From contig NZ_CABVIR010000007.1 of NCBI RefSeq assembly GCF_902498065.1, forward strand, positions 124,001 through 188,000: a stretch of DNA of 64,000 nucleotides, given 5' to 3'. Numbering within the stretch: position 1 is the stretch's first letter; the number at the start of each line of letters is the position of its first letter. Positions 45,499 through 54,905 of this stretch are shown piece after piece. Both the position numbers and the translations under genes were made by a program. This stretch comes from Pseudomonas fluorescens. GTDB lineage: Bacteria > Pseudomonadota > Gammaproteobacteria > Pseudomonadales > Pseudomonadaceae. The notes under the pieces are model-generated. The model saw only the letters and a program-made list of their open reading frames with translations, had not been told where the DNA came from and did no database searches.

Positions 45499-45786
45499 TT
45501 AGTCGATGACTTTCGGAACCAGGTACAGGCCGTTTTCGACCGCTGGTGCGATGGACTGATACGCCTCGCGATGATTGGTCTCGGTCACGACGTCTGCACG
45601 CAGGCGCTGGCTGGCTTCCAGTGGGTGGGCCAGCGGCTCGATACCGTCGGTATTGACCGCCTGCATTTCGTCGACCAGCCCCAGAATGCTGTTCAGGGCC
45701 GAAGTAATATGTGGAAGATCGGCATCATCGAGGCCAAGGCAGGCCAGATGAGCGATTTTTTCCACGTCGGAGCGTTCAAGCGCCAT
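45499..45786 (-). CDS. gatC: Asp/Glu-tRNA amidotransferase subunit C
   Basis: 95 residues, starting MALERSDVEKIAHLACLGLD, with TGGAG upstream. The conserved EPLAHPLE-type stretch (IEPLAHPLEASQRLRADV) is the segment that wraps GatA and GatB. First gene of the operon; its promoter shares a 211-base divergent region with mreB. Confidence 0.95.
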   Translation of the reverse strand: MALERSDVEKIAHLACLGLDDADLPHITSALNSILGLVDEMQAVNTDGIEPLAHPLEASQRLRADVVTETNHREAYQSIAPAVENGLYLVPKVID

Positions 45787-45997
45787 TGCGATTCTCCAGT
45801 GGAAAACAGAACGGACGGCGTCCGTGTGTTAGATTGTCGGAACACTACCGCATTTCTACGGTCATAAGGCCGCGATTGTGGGGGTTGGTGCACAGAAAAG
45901 CGGCCAATTTAACATATTGGCGCCTTGCCCAAAATCCCTGTCGTTGTTAGAGTTTGCCGCACTTTTTTACCCACGCGTTGCCTAGGGTCCCTTTCCC

Positions 45998-47035
45998 ATG
46001 TTCAAGAAACTGCGTGGCATGTTTTCCAGCGATCTTTCCATTGACCTGGGCACTGCCAACACCCTTATTTACGTGCGCGAGCGCGGAATCGTCCTGAATG
46101 AGCCATCGGTTGTGGCTATTCGGACACACGGTAACCAGAAAAGTGTCGTTGCTGTCGGCACCGAGGCCAAGCGCATGCTCGGCCGTACGCCGGGCAACAT
46201 CGCGGCCATTCGTCCGATGAAGGACGGCGTGATTGCCGACTTCAGCGTCTGCGAAAAGATGCTGCAATACTTTATCAACAAGGTTCACGAAAACAGCTTC
46301 CTGCAGCCTAGCCCTCGTGTGCTGATCTGCGTTCCATGCAAATCCACTCAGGTTGAGCGTCGTGCCATCCGTGAATCGGCCCTTGGTGCCGGTGCGCGTG
46401 AAGTGTTTCTGATCGAAGAGCCGATGGCAGCTGCGATCGGTGCCGGCCTGCCGGTTGAAGAAGCACGCGGTTCGATGGTGGTCGATATCGGTGGCGGTAC
46501 CACTGAAATCGCGCTGATCTCCCTGAACGGTGTGGTTTACGCCGAATCCGTACGGGTGGGTGGCGACCGCTTCGATGAAGCGATCATCACCTACGTACGT
46601 CGCAACTACGGCAGCCTGATCGGCGAATCCACCGCCGAGCGCATCAAGCAGGAAATCGGTACAGCCTACCCGGGCGGCGAAGTTCGCGAAGTCGACGTTC
46701 GTGGCCGTAACCTGGCTGAAGGCGTTCCACGCGCATTCACCCTGAACTCCAATGAAGTGCTGGAAGCTCTGCAAGAGTCGCTGGCCACTATCGTTCAGGC
46801 CGTGAAAAGTGCACTGGAGCAATCGCCGCCGGAGCTGGCTTCCGATATCGCCGAGCGTGGCCTGGTACTGACCGGTGGTGGCGCCTTGCTGCGTGACCTC
46901 GACAAGTTGCTGGCCCAGGAAACCGGTCTGCCGGTGATCGTTGCCGAAGACCCGCTGACCTGCGTTGCTCGCGGCGGTGGCCGTGCATTGGAAATGATGG
47001 ATAAACACACCATGGATCTGCTGTCCAGCGAGTAA
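45998..47035 (+). CDS. mreB: Rod-shape actin homologue MreB
   Basis: 345 residues, starting MFKKLRGMFSSDLSIDLGTANTL in total pattern (phosphate-1 loop IDLGTANT). Phosphate-2 is VVDIGGGTTEIAL, and the adenosine loop is LTGGGALLRDLD. The N-terminal FKKLRGMF amphipathic segment anchors filaments to the membrane. It organises the elongasome with MreC and MreD, which follow. A hairpin after the stop may set its level above theirs. Confidence 0.97.
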   Translation: MFKKLRGMFSSDLSIDLGTANTLIYVRERGIVLNEPSVVAIRTHGNQKSVVAVGTEAKRMLGRTPGNIAAIRPMKDGVIADFSVCEKMLQYFINKVHENSFLQPSPRVLICVPCKSTQVERRAIRESALGAGAREVFLIEEPMAAAIGAGLPVEEARGSMVVDIGGGTTEIALISLNGVVYAESVRVGGDRFDEAIITYVRRNYGSLIGESTAERIKQEIGTAYPGGEVREVDVRGRNLAEGVPRAFTLNSNEVLEALQESLATIVQAVKSALEQSPPELASDIAERGLVLTGGGALLRDLDKLLAQETGLPVIVAEDPLTCVARGGGRALEMMDKHTMDLLSSE

Positions 47036-47067
47036 GTCGCCGGATCGCTTCTATGCTGTTGAGCGCG

Positions 47068-47096
47068 CAGGCGGCACTTTGCAGTGCTGCCTGTTT
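47068..47096 (+). terminator. Terminator/attenuator-like hairpin between mreB and mreC
   Basis: An 11-bp stem CAGGCGGCACT/AGTGCTGCCTG (one G-U pair) with a TTGC loop is followed by TTT, then GCGTTT. It could end part of the mreB transcripts before mreC. Confidence 0.5.
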
Positions 47097-47138
47097 GCGT
47101 TTACCTTCTGTCAGTCTGTATCCAGGCCGGTCTGCCGT

Positions 47139-47180
47139 ATGAATAAACAAAACATTTGCCTGGGAGGAGCGGCTTATTAA
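47139..47180 (+). CDS. Possible 13-codon leader ORF coupled to mreC
   Basis: ATG at 47139 opens a frame MNKQNICLGGAAY that ends with TAA at 47178-47180. Its stop overlaps the proposed mreC AUU start (47176-47178) by one base, and its codons 9-11 contain the mreC Shine-Dalgarno. The ribosome site of this small frame itself is weak (AGG, 12 bases away). It may act by termination-reinitiation coupling; no sequence conservation could be tested. Confidence 0.3.
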   Translation: MNKQNICLGGAAY

Positions 47181-48309
47181 ACCGCTTTTCACCAAAGGGC
47201 CTTCACTGGGCGTGCGCTTGTTGGTGCTGGTCGTGCTATCGGTCGCGCTGATGGTGGTCGATGCCCGCTTCACACTGCTCAAGCCAGTGCGTAGCCAGAT
47301 GTCGCTGGTGTTGATGCAGTCTTACTGGATCACCGACCTGCCGCAGCGGCTATGGCAAGGTGTGGCCAGCCAGTTTGGCAGCCGTACCGAGCTGGTCGCC
47401 GAAAACGAAAAACTCAAGACCGAAAACCTGCTGCTGCAGGGGCGCATGCAAAAGCTTGCCGCCCTCACCGAGCAGAACGTTCGGCTGCGCGAGTTGCTTA
47501 ATTCCTCCGCACTGGTCAACGAGAAGGTCGAAGTGGCCGAGTTGATCGGCATGGACCCTAATCCCTTCACCCATCGCATCATCATCAATAAAGGTGAGCG
47601 TGACGGTGTGGTGCTCGGTCAGCCGGTGCTCGATGCCCGCGGCCTGATGGGCCAGGTGGTCGAGTTGATGCCGTACACCTCCCGTGTGCTGTTGCTCACC
47701 GACACCACCCACAGCATCCCGGTGCAGGTGAACCGTAACGGTCTGCGAGCCATTGCCAGCGGCACCGGCAATCCGGAACGCCTGGAACTGCGTCACGTGG
47801 CCGACACGGCGGATATCAAGGAAGGCGATCTGCTGGTCAGCTCCGGTCTCGGCCAGCGATTCCCGGCGGGTTACCCGGTGGCGACGGTCAAGGAAGTGAT
47901 TCACGATTCCGGCCAGCCGTTCGCCATTGTCCGCGCCGTACCGACCGCTGCATTGAACCGTAGCCGATACCTGTTGCTGGTGTTCAGCGACACCCGTACG
48001 CCGGAAGAGCGCGCAAACGACGCCGCCCAAGCCCAGGAAAGCCTCGATGCGCAAGGCGGTGGGCCAATCATTCCTGCCACCGTGCCGAAACCTGCTGCCG
48101 TGATTGCACCTGCCGTTGCAGCCCCTGCCGCTCCAGCGACTGCACCTGCCGCTGCGACCCCGGTCAAACCTGCTGCCGCACATCCTGCCGCCGCCAGGCC
48201 GCCCGCGACTGCGCCCGCCGCCAAACCACCGGCGACGCAACCCGCTGTCGTGAAGCCTGCTACCAAACCGCCTGTCTCTGCACCGGCTACCACTGGGGGA
48301 AGAGAATAA
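47176..48309 (+). CDS. mreC: Rod-shape protein MreC, probable AUU start
   Basis: If translation begins at ATT 47176-47178 the protein has 377 residues and starts M-KPLFTKGPSLGVRL, matching E. coli MreC (MKPIFSRGPSLQIRL). GGGAGGAG ends six bases before that ATT. There is no in-frame ATG, GTG or TTG between it and the in-frame stop at 47140-47142; the first standard start, GTG 47212, would delete the conserved cytoplasmic end and gives 365 residues. One membrane helix (LLVLVVLSVALMVVDAR), a coiled coil (ENEKLKTENLLLQGRMQKL) and the periplasmic beta domains follow, then an Ala/Pro-rich tail from about residue 290. MreC links MreB to the peptidoglycan synthases. Confidence 0.88.
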   Translation: MKPLFTKGPSLGVRLLVLVVLSVALMVVDARFTLLKPVRSQMSLVLMQSYWITDLPQRLWQGVASQFGSRTELVAENEKLKTENLLLQGRMQKLAALTEQNVRLRELLNSSALVNEKVEVAELIGMDPNPFTHRIIINKGERDGVVLGQPVLDARGLMGQVVELMPYTSRVLLLTDTTHSIPVQVNRNGLRAIASGTGNPERLELRHVADTADIKEGDLLVSSGLGQRFPAGYPVATVKEVIHDSGQPFAIVRAVPTAALNRSRYLLLVFSDTRTPEERANDAAQAQESLDAQGGGPIIPATVPKPAAVIAPAVAAPAAPATAPAAATPVKPAAAHPAAARPPATAPAAKPPATQPAVVKPATKPPVSAPATTGGRE

Positions 48310-48800
48310 TGGCCGGTGCTACCGCCTCCCGAAACGACTGGATGGTCTGGCTGACATTCGCCATCGGCATGTTGCTCAGCGTTTCGCCGCTGCCGCAGTT
48401 CATGGAAATCCTCCGTCCGCTCTGGCTCGCCTTGCTGCTCGCGTTCTGGGCGTTGGCATTGCCGCAGAAAGTCGGGATGGTCACTGCGTGGTGCCTGGGC
48501 CTGGCTGAAGATGTGCTCTACGGCACGTTGCTGGGCCAGAACGCGCTGATCCTGACGCTAATCACCTTCCTGGTGCTGTCGCTGCAACAGCGGCTGCGGA
48601 TGTTCCCGATGTGGCAACAGAGCTTGGTGATCCTGGTGATCTTCGGCCTCGCACAGCTTGTTCAACTCTGGCTCAGCGCCTTGACCGGCAACCGTCAGCC
48701 CACGTTGGCGCTGGTCTTGCCGGCACTGGTCAGCGCGCTGCTCTGGCCGTGGATCAGCTTCGGTTTGCGTGGTCTGCGTCGACGCTACAAAATCAATTAA
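48309..48800 (+). CDS. mreD: Rod-shape protein MreD
   Basis: 163 residues, starting in the TAATG overlap with the mreC stop. About five hydrophobic segments and the family pattern (WMVWLTFAIGMLLSVSPLP, GLAEDVLYGTLLGQNAL) are visible. It is the inner-membrane partner of MreC in the elongasome. Confidence 0.95.
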   Translation: MAGATASRNDWMVWLTFAIGMLLSVSPLPQFMEILRPLWLALLLAFWALALPQKVGMVTAWCLGLAEDVLYGTLLGQNALILTLITFLVLSLQQRLRMFPMWQQSLVILVIFGLAQLVQLWLSALTGNRQPTLALVLPALVSALLWPWISFGLRGLRRRYKIN

Positions 48801-48844
48801 ATCGGTCAGGCATTTGCCCATAACCTCGACAGGGAGATGTCTTG

Positions 48845-49441
48845 ATGAAACCGCTTTATCTCGCCTCCGGCTCTCCGCGTCGGCGTGAACTGCTCACGCA
48901 GATCGGCGTGCCGTTCTCCGCCATCAGCGCGGACATCGACGAAACCCCTTTGAATCATGAATCGCCGTCGGCCTATGTCGAGCGCCTCGCGCGCGGCAAG
49001 GCTGAAGCCGGACGCGGCACGGTCGTGTCCGACGCAGCATTCTGCGTGCTGGGCGCCGATACCGCCGTGGTGCTCAACGGGAAAATTCTTGGCAAACCGG
49101 TGGACGAAGCCGACGCGTGCGCCATGCTTATGATGTTGGCAGGGCAAGAGCATGAAGTGCTGACCGCCATTGCCGTGCTTGACGGTGAGCGTTGCGAATC
49201 GCGTGTTGTACGCAGCCTGGTGCGTTTTCGCCCCATCGGCCGCGATGAAGCGGCGGCCTACTGGGCCAGCGGTGAACCGCAGGACAAGGCCGGCGGCTAT
49301 GGCATTCAAGGACTGGGCGCGGTGTTTGTCGCCGGTCTCGATGGCAGCTACTCGGCGGTGGTCGGACTGCCGCTGTGCGAAACCGCTGAGCTGCTTGGCC
49401 ATTTCGGCATACCCTGTTGGCAAACCCTTAACGCGCGCTGA
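48845..49441 (+). CDS. maf: Maf nucleotide pyrophosphatase (YhdE-type, dTTP/UTP)
   Basis: 198 residues from ATG 48845 with GGGAG eight bases upstream (a TTG codon precedes the ATG). The substrate loop is SGSPRRRELL (9-18 region), the catalytic Asp is in LGADTAVVLNG and the C-terminal loop is QDKAGGYGIQGLG, all Maf hallmarks. It hydrolyses non-canonical or pyrimidine nucleoside triphosphates. It follows mreD in the conserved mreBCD-maf-rng cluster. Confidence 0.93.
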   Translation: MKPLYLASGSPRRRELLTQIGVPFSAISADIDETPLNHESPSAYVERLARGKAEAGRGTVVSDAAFCVLGADTAVVLNGKILGKPVDEADACAMLMMLAGQEHEVLTAIAVLDGERCESRVVRSLVRFRPIGRDEAAAYWASGEPQDKAGGYGIQGLGAVFVAGLDGSYSAVVGLPLCETAELLGHFGIPCWQTLNAR

Positions 49442-49498
49442 GCGTCGTACTGACAAGATGCGGCCATTATCGTGAACATGCCTGAACGAGACCCTGCC

Positions 49499-50956
49499 AT
49501 GAGTGAAGAGATCCTGATCAACATCACGCCGATGGAATCGCGCGTGGCGGTGGTTGAAAACGGTGTCCTGCAAGAGGTCCACGTCGAGCGTACGCAAAAG
49601 CGCGGGATCGTCGGAAACATCTATAAAGGCAAAGTCGTGCGGGTGTTGCCCGGCATGCAGGCGGCGTTCGTCGACATCGGTCTGGACCGCGCCGCGTTCA
49701 TTCATGCCTCGGAAATTTCCCTGCGCGAAGGCCCGGCGGTCGAAAGCATCAGCGCGCTGGTCCATGAAGGCCAAAGCCTGGTAGTGCAAGTCACCAAGGA
49801 CCCGATCGGTTCCAAAGGTGCGCGCCTGACCACACAACTTTCAATTCCTTCGCGTTACCTGGTGTACATGCCGCGTACTGCGCATGTCGGCATTTCGCTG
49901 AAGATCGAAGACGAAGCCGAGCGCGAGCGTCTCAAGCAAGTGGTTACCGATTGCGTGGCCAAAGAAGGCATCAAGGAAGCGGGTGGTTTTATCCTGCGTA
50001 CCGCCGCCGAAGGCGCCGGGGCCGATGAAATCCTCATGGACATCCGTTACCTGCGCCGGCTCTGGGATCAGATCAACGAGCAGATCAAAACCATCGGCGC
50101 GCCGAGTGTCATCTACGAAGACCTCGGCCTGGCACTGCGCACCTTGCGCGACCTGGTCAGCCCGAAAATCGAGAAGATCCGCATCGACTCCCGGGAAACC
50201 TTCCAGAAAACCACGCAGTTCGTTGCCGAACTGATGCCGGAAATCGCGGATCGCCTGGAGCATTATCCGGGCGAGCGGCCGATCTTCGACCTGTACGGCG
50301 TCGAAGACGAAATCCAGAAAGCCCTTGAGCGCAAAGTGCCGCTGAAGTCTGGCGGTTACCTGGTGGTGGACCCGGCGGAAGCCATGAGCACCATCGATGT
50401 CAATACCGGGGCGTTCGTCGGTCATCGCAATCTCGAAGAAACCATCTTCAAGACCAACCTCGAAGCCGCGACCGCCATCGCTCGCCAGCTGCGCCTGCGC
50501 AACCTGGGCGGGATCATCATCATCGACTTCATCGACATGGAAGACGAAGAGCACCAGCGCCAGGTGCTGCGCACCCTGGAGAAACAACTGGAGCGCGACC
50601 ACGCCAAGACCAACATCATCGGCATCACCGAGTTGGGCCTGGTGCAGATGACCCGCAAGCGCACCCGCGAAAGTCTCGAACAGGTGCTGTGCGAACCGTG
50701 CAGCAGTTGCCAGGGGCGCGGCAAGCTCAAGACGCCGGAAACGGTCTGCTACGAAATTTTCCGCGAAATCCTCCGTGAGGCTCGCGCCTATCAAGCGGAA
50801 GGCTATCGTGTATTGGCGAACCAGAAAGTCGTCGACCGTTTGCTCGATGAAGAGTCGGGCAACGTCGCCGAACTCGAAGGTTTTATCGGACGCACCATTC
50901 GGTTCCAGGTGGAAACCATGTATTCCCAGGAACAATACGACGTGGTGCTGCTCTGA
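49499..50956 (+). CDS. rng: Ribonuclease G
   Basis: 485 residues from ATG 49499 (MSEEILINITPMESR); a nine-codon longer start is less likely. The S1 domain occupies about residues 35-125 (GIVGNIYKGKVVRVLPGMQAAF region), the DNase-I-like catalytic part has the metal-binding DVNTGAFVG, and CEPCSSCQGRG is the zinc-link that joins dimers. The long C-terminal scaffold of RNase E is absent, which identifies RNase G. It processes 16S rRNA 5' ends and some mRNAs. Confidence 0.95.
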   Translation: MSEEILINITPMESRVAVVENGVLQEVHVERTQKRGIVGNIYKGKVVRVLPGMQAAFVDIGLDRAAFIHASEISLREGPAVESISALVHEGQSLVVQVTKDPIGSKGARLTTQLSIPSRYLVYMPRTAHVGISLKIEDEAERERLKQVVTDCVAKEGIKEAGGFILRTAAEGAGADEILMDIRYLRRLWDQINEQIKTIGAPSVIYEDLGLALRTLRDLVSPKIEKIRIDSRETFQKTTQFVAELMPEIADRLEHYPGERPIFDLYGVEDEIQKALERKVPLKSGGYLVVDPAEAMSTIDVNTGAFVGHRNLEETIFKTNLEAATAIARQLRLRNLGGIIIIDFIDMEDEEHQRQVLRTLEKQLERDHAKTNIIGITELGLVQMTRKRTRESLEQVLCEPCSSCQGRGKLKTPETVCYEIFREILREARAYQAEGYRVLANQKVVDRLLDEESGNVAELEGFIGRTIRFQVETMYSQEQYDVVLL

Positions 50957-51031
50957 ATCGCTGTATTTGCACCCGACTAGAACAGCTGGCCTCAGCTTTT
51001 TGCAGTACTTTTGCCATGGGAGCCAACTGAC

Positions 51032-54000
51032 ATGGACCGTCTGACACGCATTTTGGCCGCACTGACCCGCTGGGGTCTGGGCCTGTGCGCGTTGGCTTTG
51101 GTGCTGATGGCACTTTACGTCAGTCTCGGTCGCGAGCTGACACCGCTGGTGGCCGAGTACCGGGCCGAAGTCGAAACCAAAGCCGGCGCTGCCTTGGGCA
51201 TGCCGCTGCACATCGGTGAGCTGGAAGGTAACTGGAGCGGCTTCGCGCCGATTATGCTGGCTCACGACGTGATGGTCGGCGAGGGCGCCAATGCCCTGCG
51301 CCTGGATCAGGTGCGCGCGGTGCCGGACCTCTGGGCCAGCCTGCTGGCCCGCGAAGTGCGCATCGCTCATCTGGAGCTCAACGGTCTGAAGATCAGCCTC
51401 AAGGAAGGCGAGGACGGTCGTTGGGCGCTGGAAGGCTTGCCGGTGCAGCAGGATCAGCCACTGGATCCGGAACAACTGCTCAATCGCATGCAGATGGTCC
51501 AGCAGTTGTCGGTGCTCGACAGCCAGGTGACCTTGCAGCCACTGGATCACCCGCCGCTGACCTTGACGTACGTTGGCCTGAATCTGAAAACCGGCGTTTC
51601 CCGGCAGCGCCTCGATGCGCGGCTGACCCTGCCCGACGGGCAGCCGGTCGCCATGAGTGTGCGCACCCGCATTCGCGCCAGCCAGTGGCAGGACGGCGCA
51701 GCGGATGCGTACCTGAGCCTGCCGCAAAGCGACTGGTCGAAATGGCTGCCCGAACGCGTGACCCGGCAGTGGAACTTCTCCGAGTTCAAGGCCGGCGGCG
51801 AACTCTGGGTCAACTGGGATAAAGGCGCTCTGCAAAGCGGCGCGATCCGTTTGAACGCGCCTCAGCTCAAGGGCGCTTACGCCGAGCGCAAGCCGATCCA
51901 GATCAACAATCTGGCGCTGAACGGCTTCTTCCAGCGCGGCACCGAAGGCATCCTGGTGACCCTGGACTCCCTGGCGATGAACTTTGGCGAAACGCGCTGG
52001 GAATCGCACCTGCAACTCAAACAGAGCCTGGCGACTGACAAGGCCGAAGAACTCTGGCATCTGCAAGCCGACCGTCTCGACCTCACCCCGCTGACCCCGC
52101 TGCTGAATGCCCTGGGGCCATTGCCCGAAGGTGTTGCCACCGCCGTCGAGCGGCTCAAGGTGACCGGTGGTTTACGCAACGTGCTGATGGACTTCCGGCC
52201 CAACGCCACCGACGACAGTAAGATCAGCTTCGCCGCCAACCTCGATCGGGTGGGTTTTGACGCCTATCACGGCGCGCCGGCGGCGAGAAATGTCAGTGGC
52301 AGCATCAGTGGTGACCTCGGCCATGGCGAGTTGCGCATGGACAGCAAGGATTTTTCCCTGCATCTGGACCCTATTTTCGCCAAGCCATGGCAATACATTC
52401 AGGCCAACGCCCGGCTGACCTGGAAGCTCGACAAAGAAGGTTTCACCCTGATCGCGCCGTACCTGAAGGTGCTGGGCGAGGAGGGCAAGATTGCCGGCGA
52501 TTTCCTGATCCGCCTGCATTTCGATCACACCCAGGAAGATTACATGGACCTGCGGGTCGGTCTGGTGGAGGGCGATGGCAAATACACCGCCAAGTACCTG
52601 CCGCAAGTGCTCAGCCCGGCGCTGGATGAATGGTTGCGTACAGCGATTCTCAAGGGAGCGGTGGACGAGGGCTTCTTCCAGTATCAGGGCTCGCTGAATC
52701 ATGGCGCCGCCGACACCGCCCGCAGCATCAGCCTGTTCTTCAAGGTGCACGATGCCGAGCTGGCGTTCCAGCCAGGCTGGCCGTCTGTGAGCAAGGTCTC
52801 GGGCGACGTGTTCATCGAAGACAGCGGCGTGCGCATTCTGGCCAGCCAAGGCCAGTTGCTCAACACGCAGGTCAGCGACATCTACGTCAATATTCCCCAC
52901 GTGCCTGCCGGGCAAACCACCCATCTGTTCCTCGACGGCGCGTTCGCCGGCGGGTTGGGCGATGGCGTGAAAATTCTGCAGGAAGCGCCGATCGGCACCG
53001 CCGCGACCTTCGCTGGATGGGAAGGCGAGGGCGATCTGCAAGGCAAATTGAAACTGGATATTCCACTGGTCAAAGGCGAGCAACCGAAAATTCTCGTCGA
53101 CTTCAAGACGGCCAAGGCACGTTTGAAGTTGGCCGAGCCACCGCTGGAGCTGACTCAGCTCAAGGGCGATTTCCGTTTCGACAGCGACAAAGGTTTGAGC
53201 GGCCAGAACATCACGGCGCGAGCGTTTGACAAACCGGTCAGCGCCCAGATTTTCGCCGACGGCAGGCCGGGCAACATCAAGACACGCGTCACCGCTTCAG
53301 GCCAGGTCGAGGTCAAGAAGCTGACCGATTGGCTGAGCGTCACGCAGCCGTTGCCGGTGTCCGGCCTGATCCCGTATCAACTGCAACTGAACCTGGACGG
53401 CGCAGACAGCCAGTTGATGGTCAATTCCAGCCTCAAAGGCGTGGCCGTCGACTTGCCGGCGCCGTTCGGCATGACGGCCGACGTCGGGCGCGACACGACG
53501 TTCCGCATGACCCTGCAGGGGCAGGAGCGGCGTTACTGGGTCAAATACGGCGAGTTGGCGAGCTTCACGTTTGCAGCACCGCCGGGCAATTTTGCCGACG
53601 GTCGCGGCGAACTGTTCCTCGGCGGCGGCGAAGCCGTGTTACCCGGCGCCAAAGGTCTGCGGGTGCGCGGGGTGCTGTCGGAACTGGATGTCGGCCCGTG
53701 GAAGGATCTGGTCGACAAGTATGCCGGCCAGGATCCGGGCGGCAGCGCCAAGCAGTTGCTCAGCAGCGCGGATTTCAAGGTTGGCAAGCTCAGCGGCATC
53801 GGTACCACGCTGGGTCAGGCCTCGGTGCAGTTGAACCGCAAGCCGACCGCGTGGGCCTTGCAGCTCGACAGCCAGCAGGTCAAGGGCACCGCCGTTATCC
53901 CCGATGCGAAAGCCGCTCCGATTGCGATCAATCTGCAATACGTGCGTTTGCCGGCGCCGGATCCGACTGTACTGGCCGATGAAAACTCGCCGGATCCGTT

Positions 54001-54835
54001 GGTGACCGTGGACCCGACAAAGATCCCGGCACTGGATATCACCATCAATCAACTGTTCCAGGGGCAGGATTTGGTCGGGGGCTGGTCGCTGAAAGTGCGC
54101 CCGACCGCCAAGGGCATCGCGCTCAATACGCTGGATCTGGGCCTCAAGGGCATTCTCTTGCAGGGCAGCGGCGGCTGGGAAGGTGTGCCCGGCTCCTCCA
54201 CCAGTTGGTACAAAGGTCGAATCAGCGGCAAGAATCTGGCTGACGTTTTGAAAGGCTGGGGCTTTGCGCCCAGTGTCACCAGCGAAGAGTTTCATATGGA
54301 TGTCGACGGCCGCTGGCCCGGTTCGCCGGCCTGGCTGGCGACCAAGCGTTTCTCCGGGACGCTGGATGCGTCGCTGAATAAAGGCCAGTTCGTTGAAGTC
54401 GAGGGTGGTGCTCAGGCGTTGCGGGTGTTTGGCCTGCTCAACTTCAACTCCATCGGCCGACGCTTGCGGCTGGATTTTTCCGATCTGTTTGGCAAAGGCT
54501 TGAGTTACGACCGGGTCAAGGGCCTGCTGGTCGGGACCAACGGCGTTTACGTGACCCGTGAGCCGATTCTGTTGACCGGCCCGTCGAGTAATATCGAGCT
54601 CAATGGCACGCTGGATCTGGTGGGTGATCAGGTCGATGCGAAACTGCTGGTGACCTTGCCGGTCACCAACAACCTGCCGATTGCCGCGCTGATCGTCGGC
54701 GCACCGGCTATCGGCGGGGCGCTGTTCCTGATCGACAAGCTTATCGGCGACCGCGTGGCGCGTTTCGCCAGCGTGAAGTACACCGTCAAAGGCCCGTGGA
54801 AAGAGCCGAAAATCACCTTCGACAAACCTTTTTGA
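51032..54835 (+). CDS. yhdP: YhdP-family AsmA-like envelope protein
   Basis: 1267 residues from ATG 51032 (MDRLTRILAALTRWG) with GGGAG upstream. A single N-terminal membrane helix (about 10-32) is followed by a very long periplasmic part of repeating beta-strands (AsmA/DUF3971 pattern) and a C-terminal AsmA_2 region that ends KYTVKGPWKEPKITFDKPF. YhdP with TamB and YdbH is proposed to bridge inner and outer membranes and move phospholipids. It lies between rng and the nitrilase-like gene in the usual Pseudomonas order. Confidence 0.9.
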   Translation: MDRLTRILAALTRWGLGLCALALVLMALYVSLGRELTPLVAEYRAEVETKAGAALGMPLHIGELEGNWSGFAPIMLAHDVMVGEGANALRLDQVRAVPDLWASLLAREVRIAHLELNGLKISLKEGEDGRWALEGLPVQQDQPLDPEQLLNRMQMVQQLSVLDSQVTLQPLDHPPLTLTYVGLNLKTGVSRQRLDARLTLPDGQPVAMSVRTRIRASQWQDGAADAYLSLPQSDWSKWLPERVTRQWNFSEFKAGGELWVNWDKGALQSGAIRLNAPQLKGAYAERKPIQINNLALNGFFQRGTEGILVTLDSLAMNFGETRWESHLQLKQSLATDKAEELWHLQADRLDLTPLTPLLNALGPLPEGVATAVERLKVTGGLRNVLMDFRPNATDDSKISFAANLDRVGFDAYHGAPAARNVSGSISGDLGHGELRMDSKDFSLHLDPIFAKPWQYIQANARLTWKLDKEGFTLIAPYLKVLGEEGKIAGDFLIRLHFDHTQEDYMDLRVGLVEGDGKYTAKYLPQVLSPALDEWLRTAILKGAVDEGFFQYQGSLNHGAADTARSISLFFKVHDAELAFQPGWPSVSKVSGDVFIEDSGVRILASQGQLLNTQVSDIYVNIPHVPAGQTTHLFLDGAFAGGLGDGVKILQEAPIGTAATFAGWEGEGDLQGKLKLDIPLVKGEQPKILVDFKTAKARLKLAEPPLELTQLKGDFRFDSDKGLSGQNITARAFDKPVSAQIFADGRPGNIKTRVTASGQVEVKKLTDWLSVTQPLPVSGLIPYQLQLNLDGADSQLMVNSSLKGVAVDLPAPFGMTADVGRDTTFRMTLQGQERRYWVKYGELASFTFAAPPGNFADGRGELFLGGGEAVLPGAKGLRVRGVLSELDVGPWKDLVDKYAGQDPGGSAKQLLSSADFKVGKLSGIGTTLGQASVQLNRKPTAWALQLDSQQVKGTAVIPDAKAAPIAINLQYVRLPAPDPTVLADENSPDPLVTVDPTKIPALDITINQLFQGQDLVGGWSLKVRPTAKGIALNTLDLGLKGILLQGSGGWEGVPGSSTSWYKGRISGKNLADVLKGWGFAPSVTSEEFHMDVDGRWPGSPAWLATKRFSGTLDASLNKGQFVEVEGGAQALRVFGLLNFNSIGRRLRLDFSDLFGKGLSYDRVKGLLVGTNGVYVTREPILLTGPSSNIELNGTLDLVGDQVDAKLLVTLPVTNNLPIAALIVGAPAIGGALFLIDKLIGDRVARFASVKYTVKGPWKEPKITFDKPF

Positions 54836-54905
54836 CGCGCTTTTTCAGAACCCACACGCCAAGCCTATGGAGTAGCATGGACGCCTGTCTATTCAGGAGC
54901 GCGCC

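Noticed and set aside
49841..52066. 741-codon minus-strand frame over rng and yhdP
   Set aside because: It spans two well-supported plus-strand genes and the gap between them, and has no domain.
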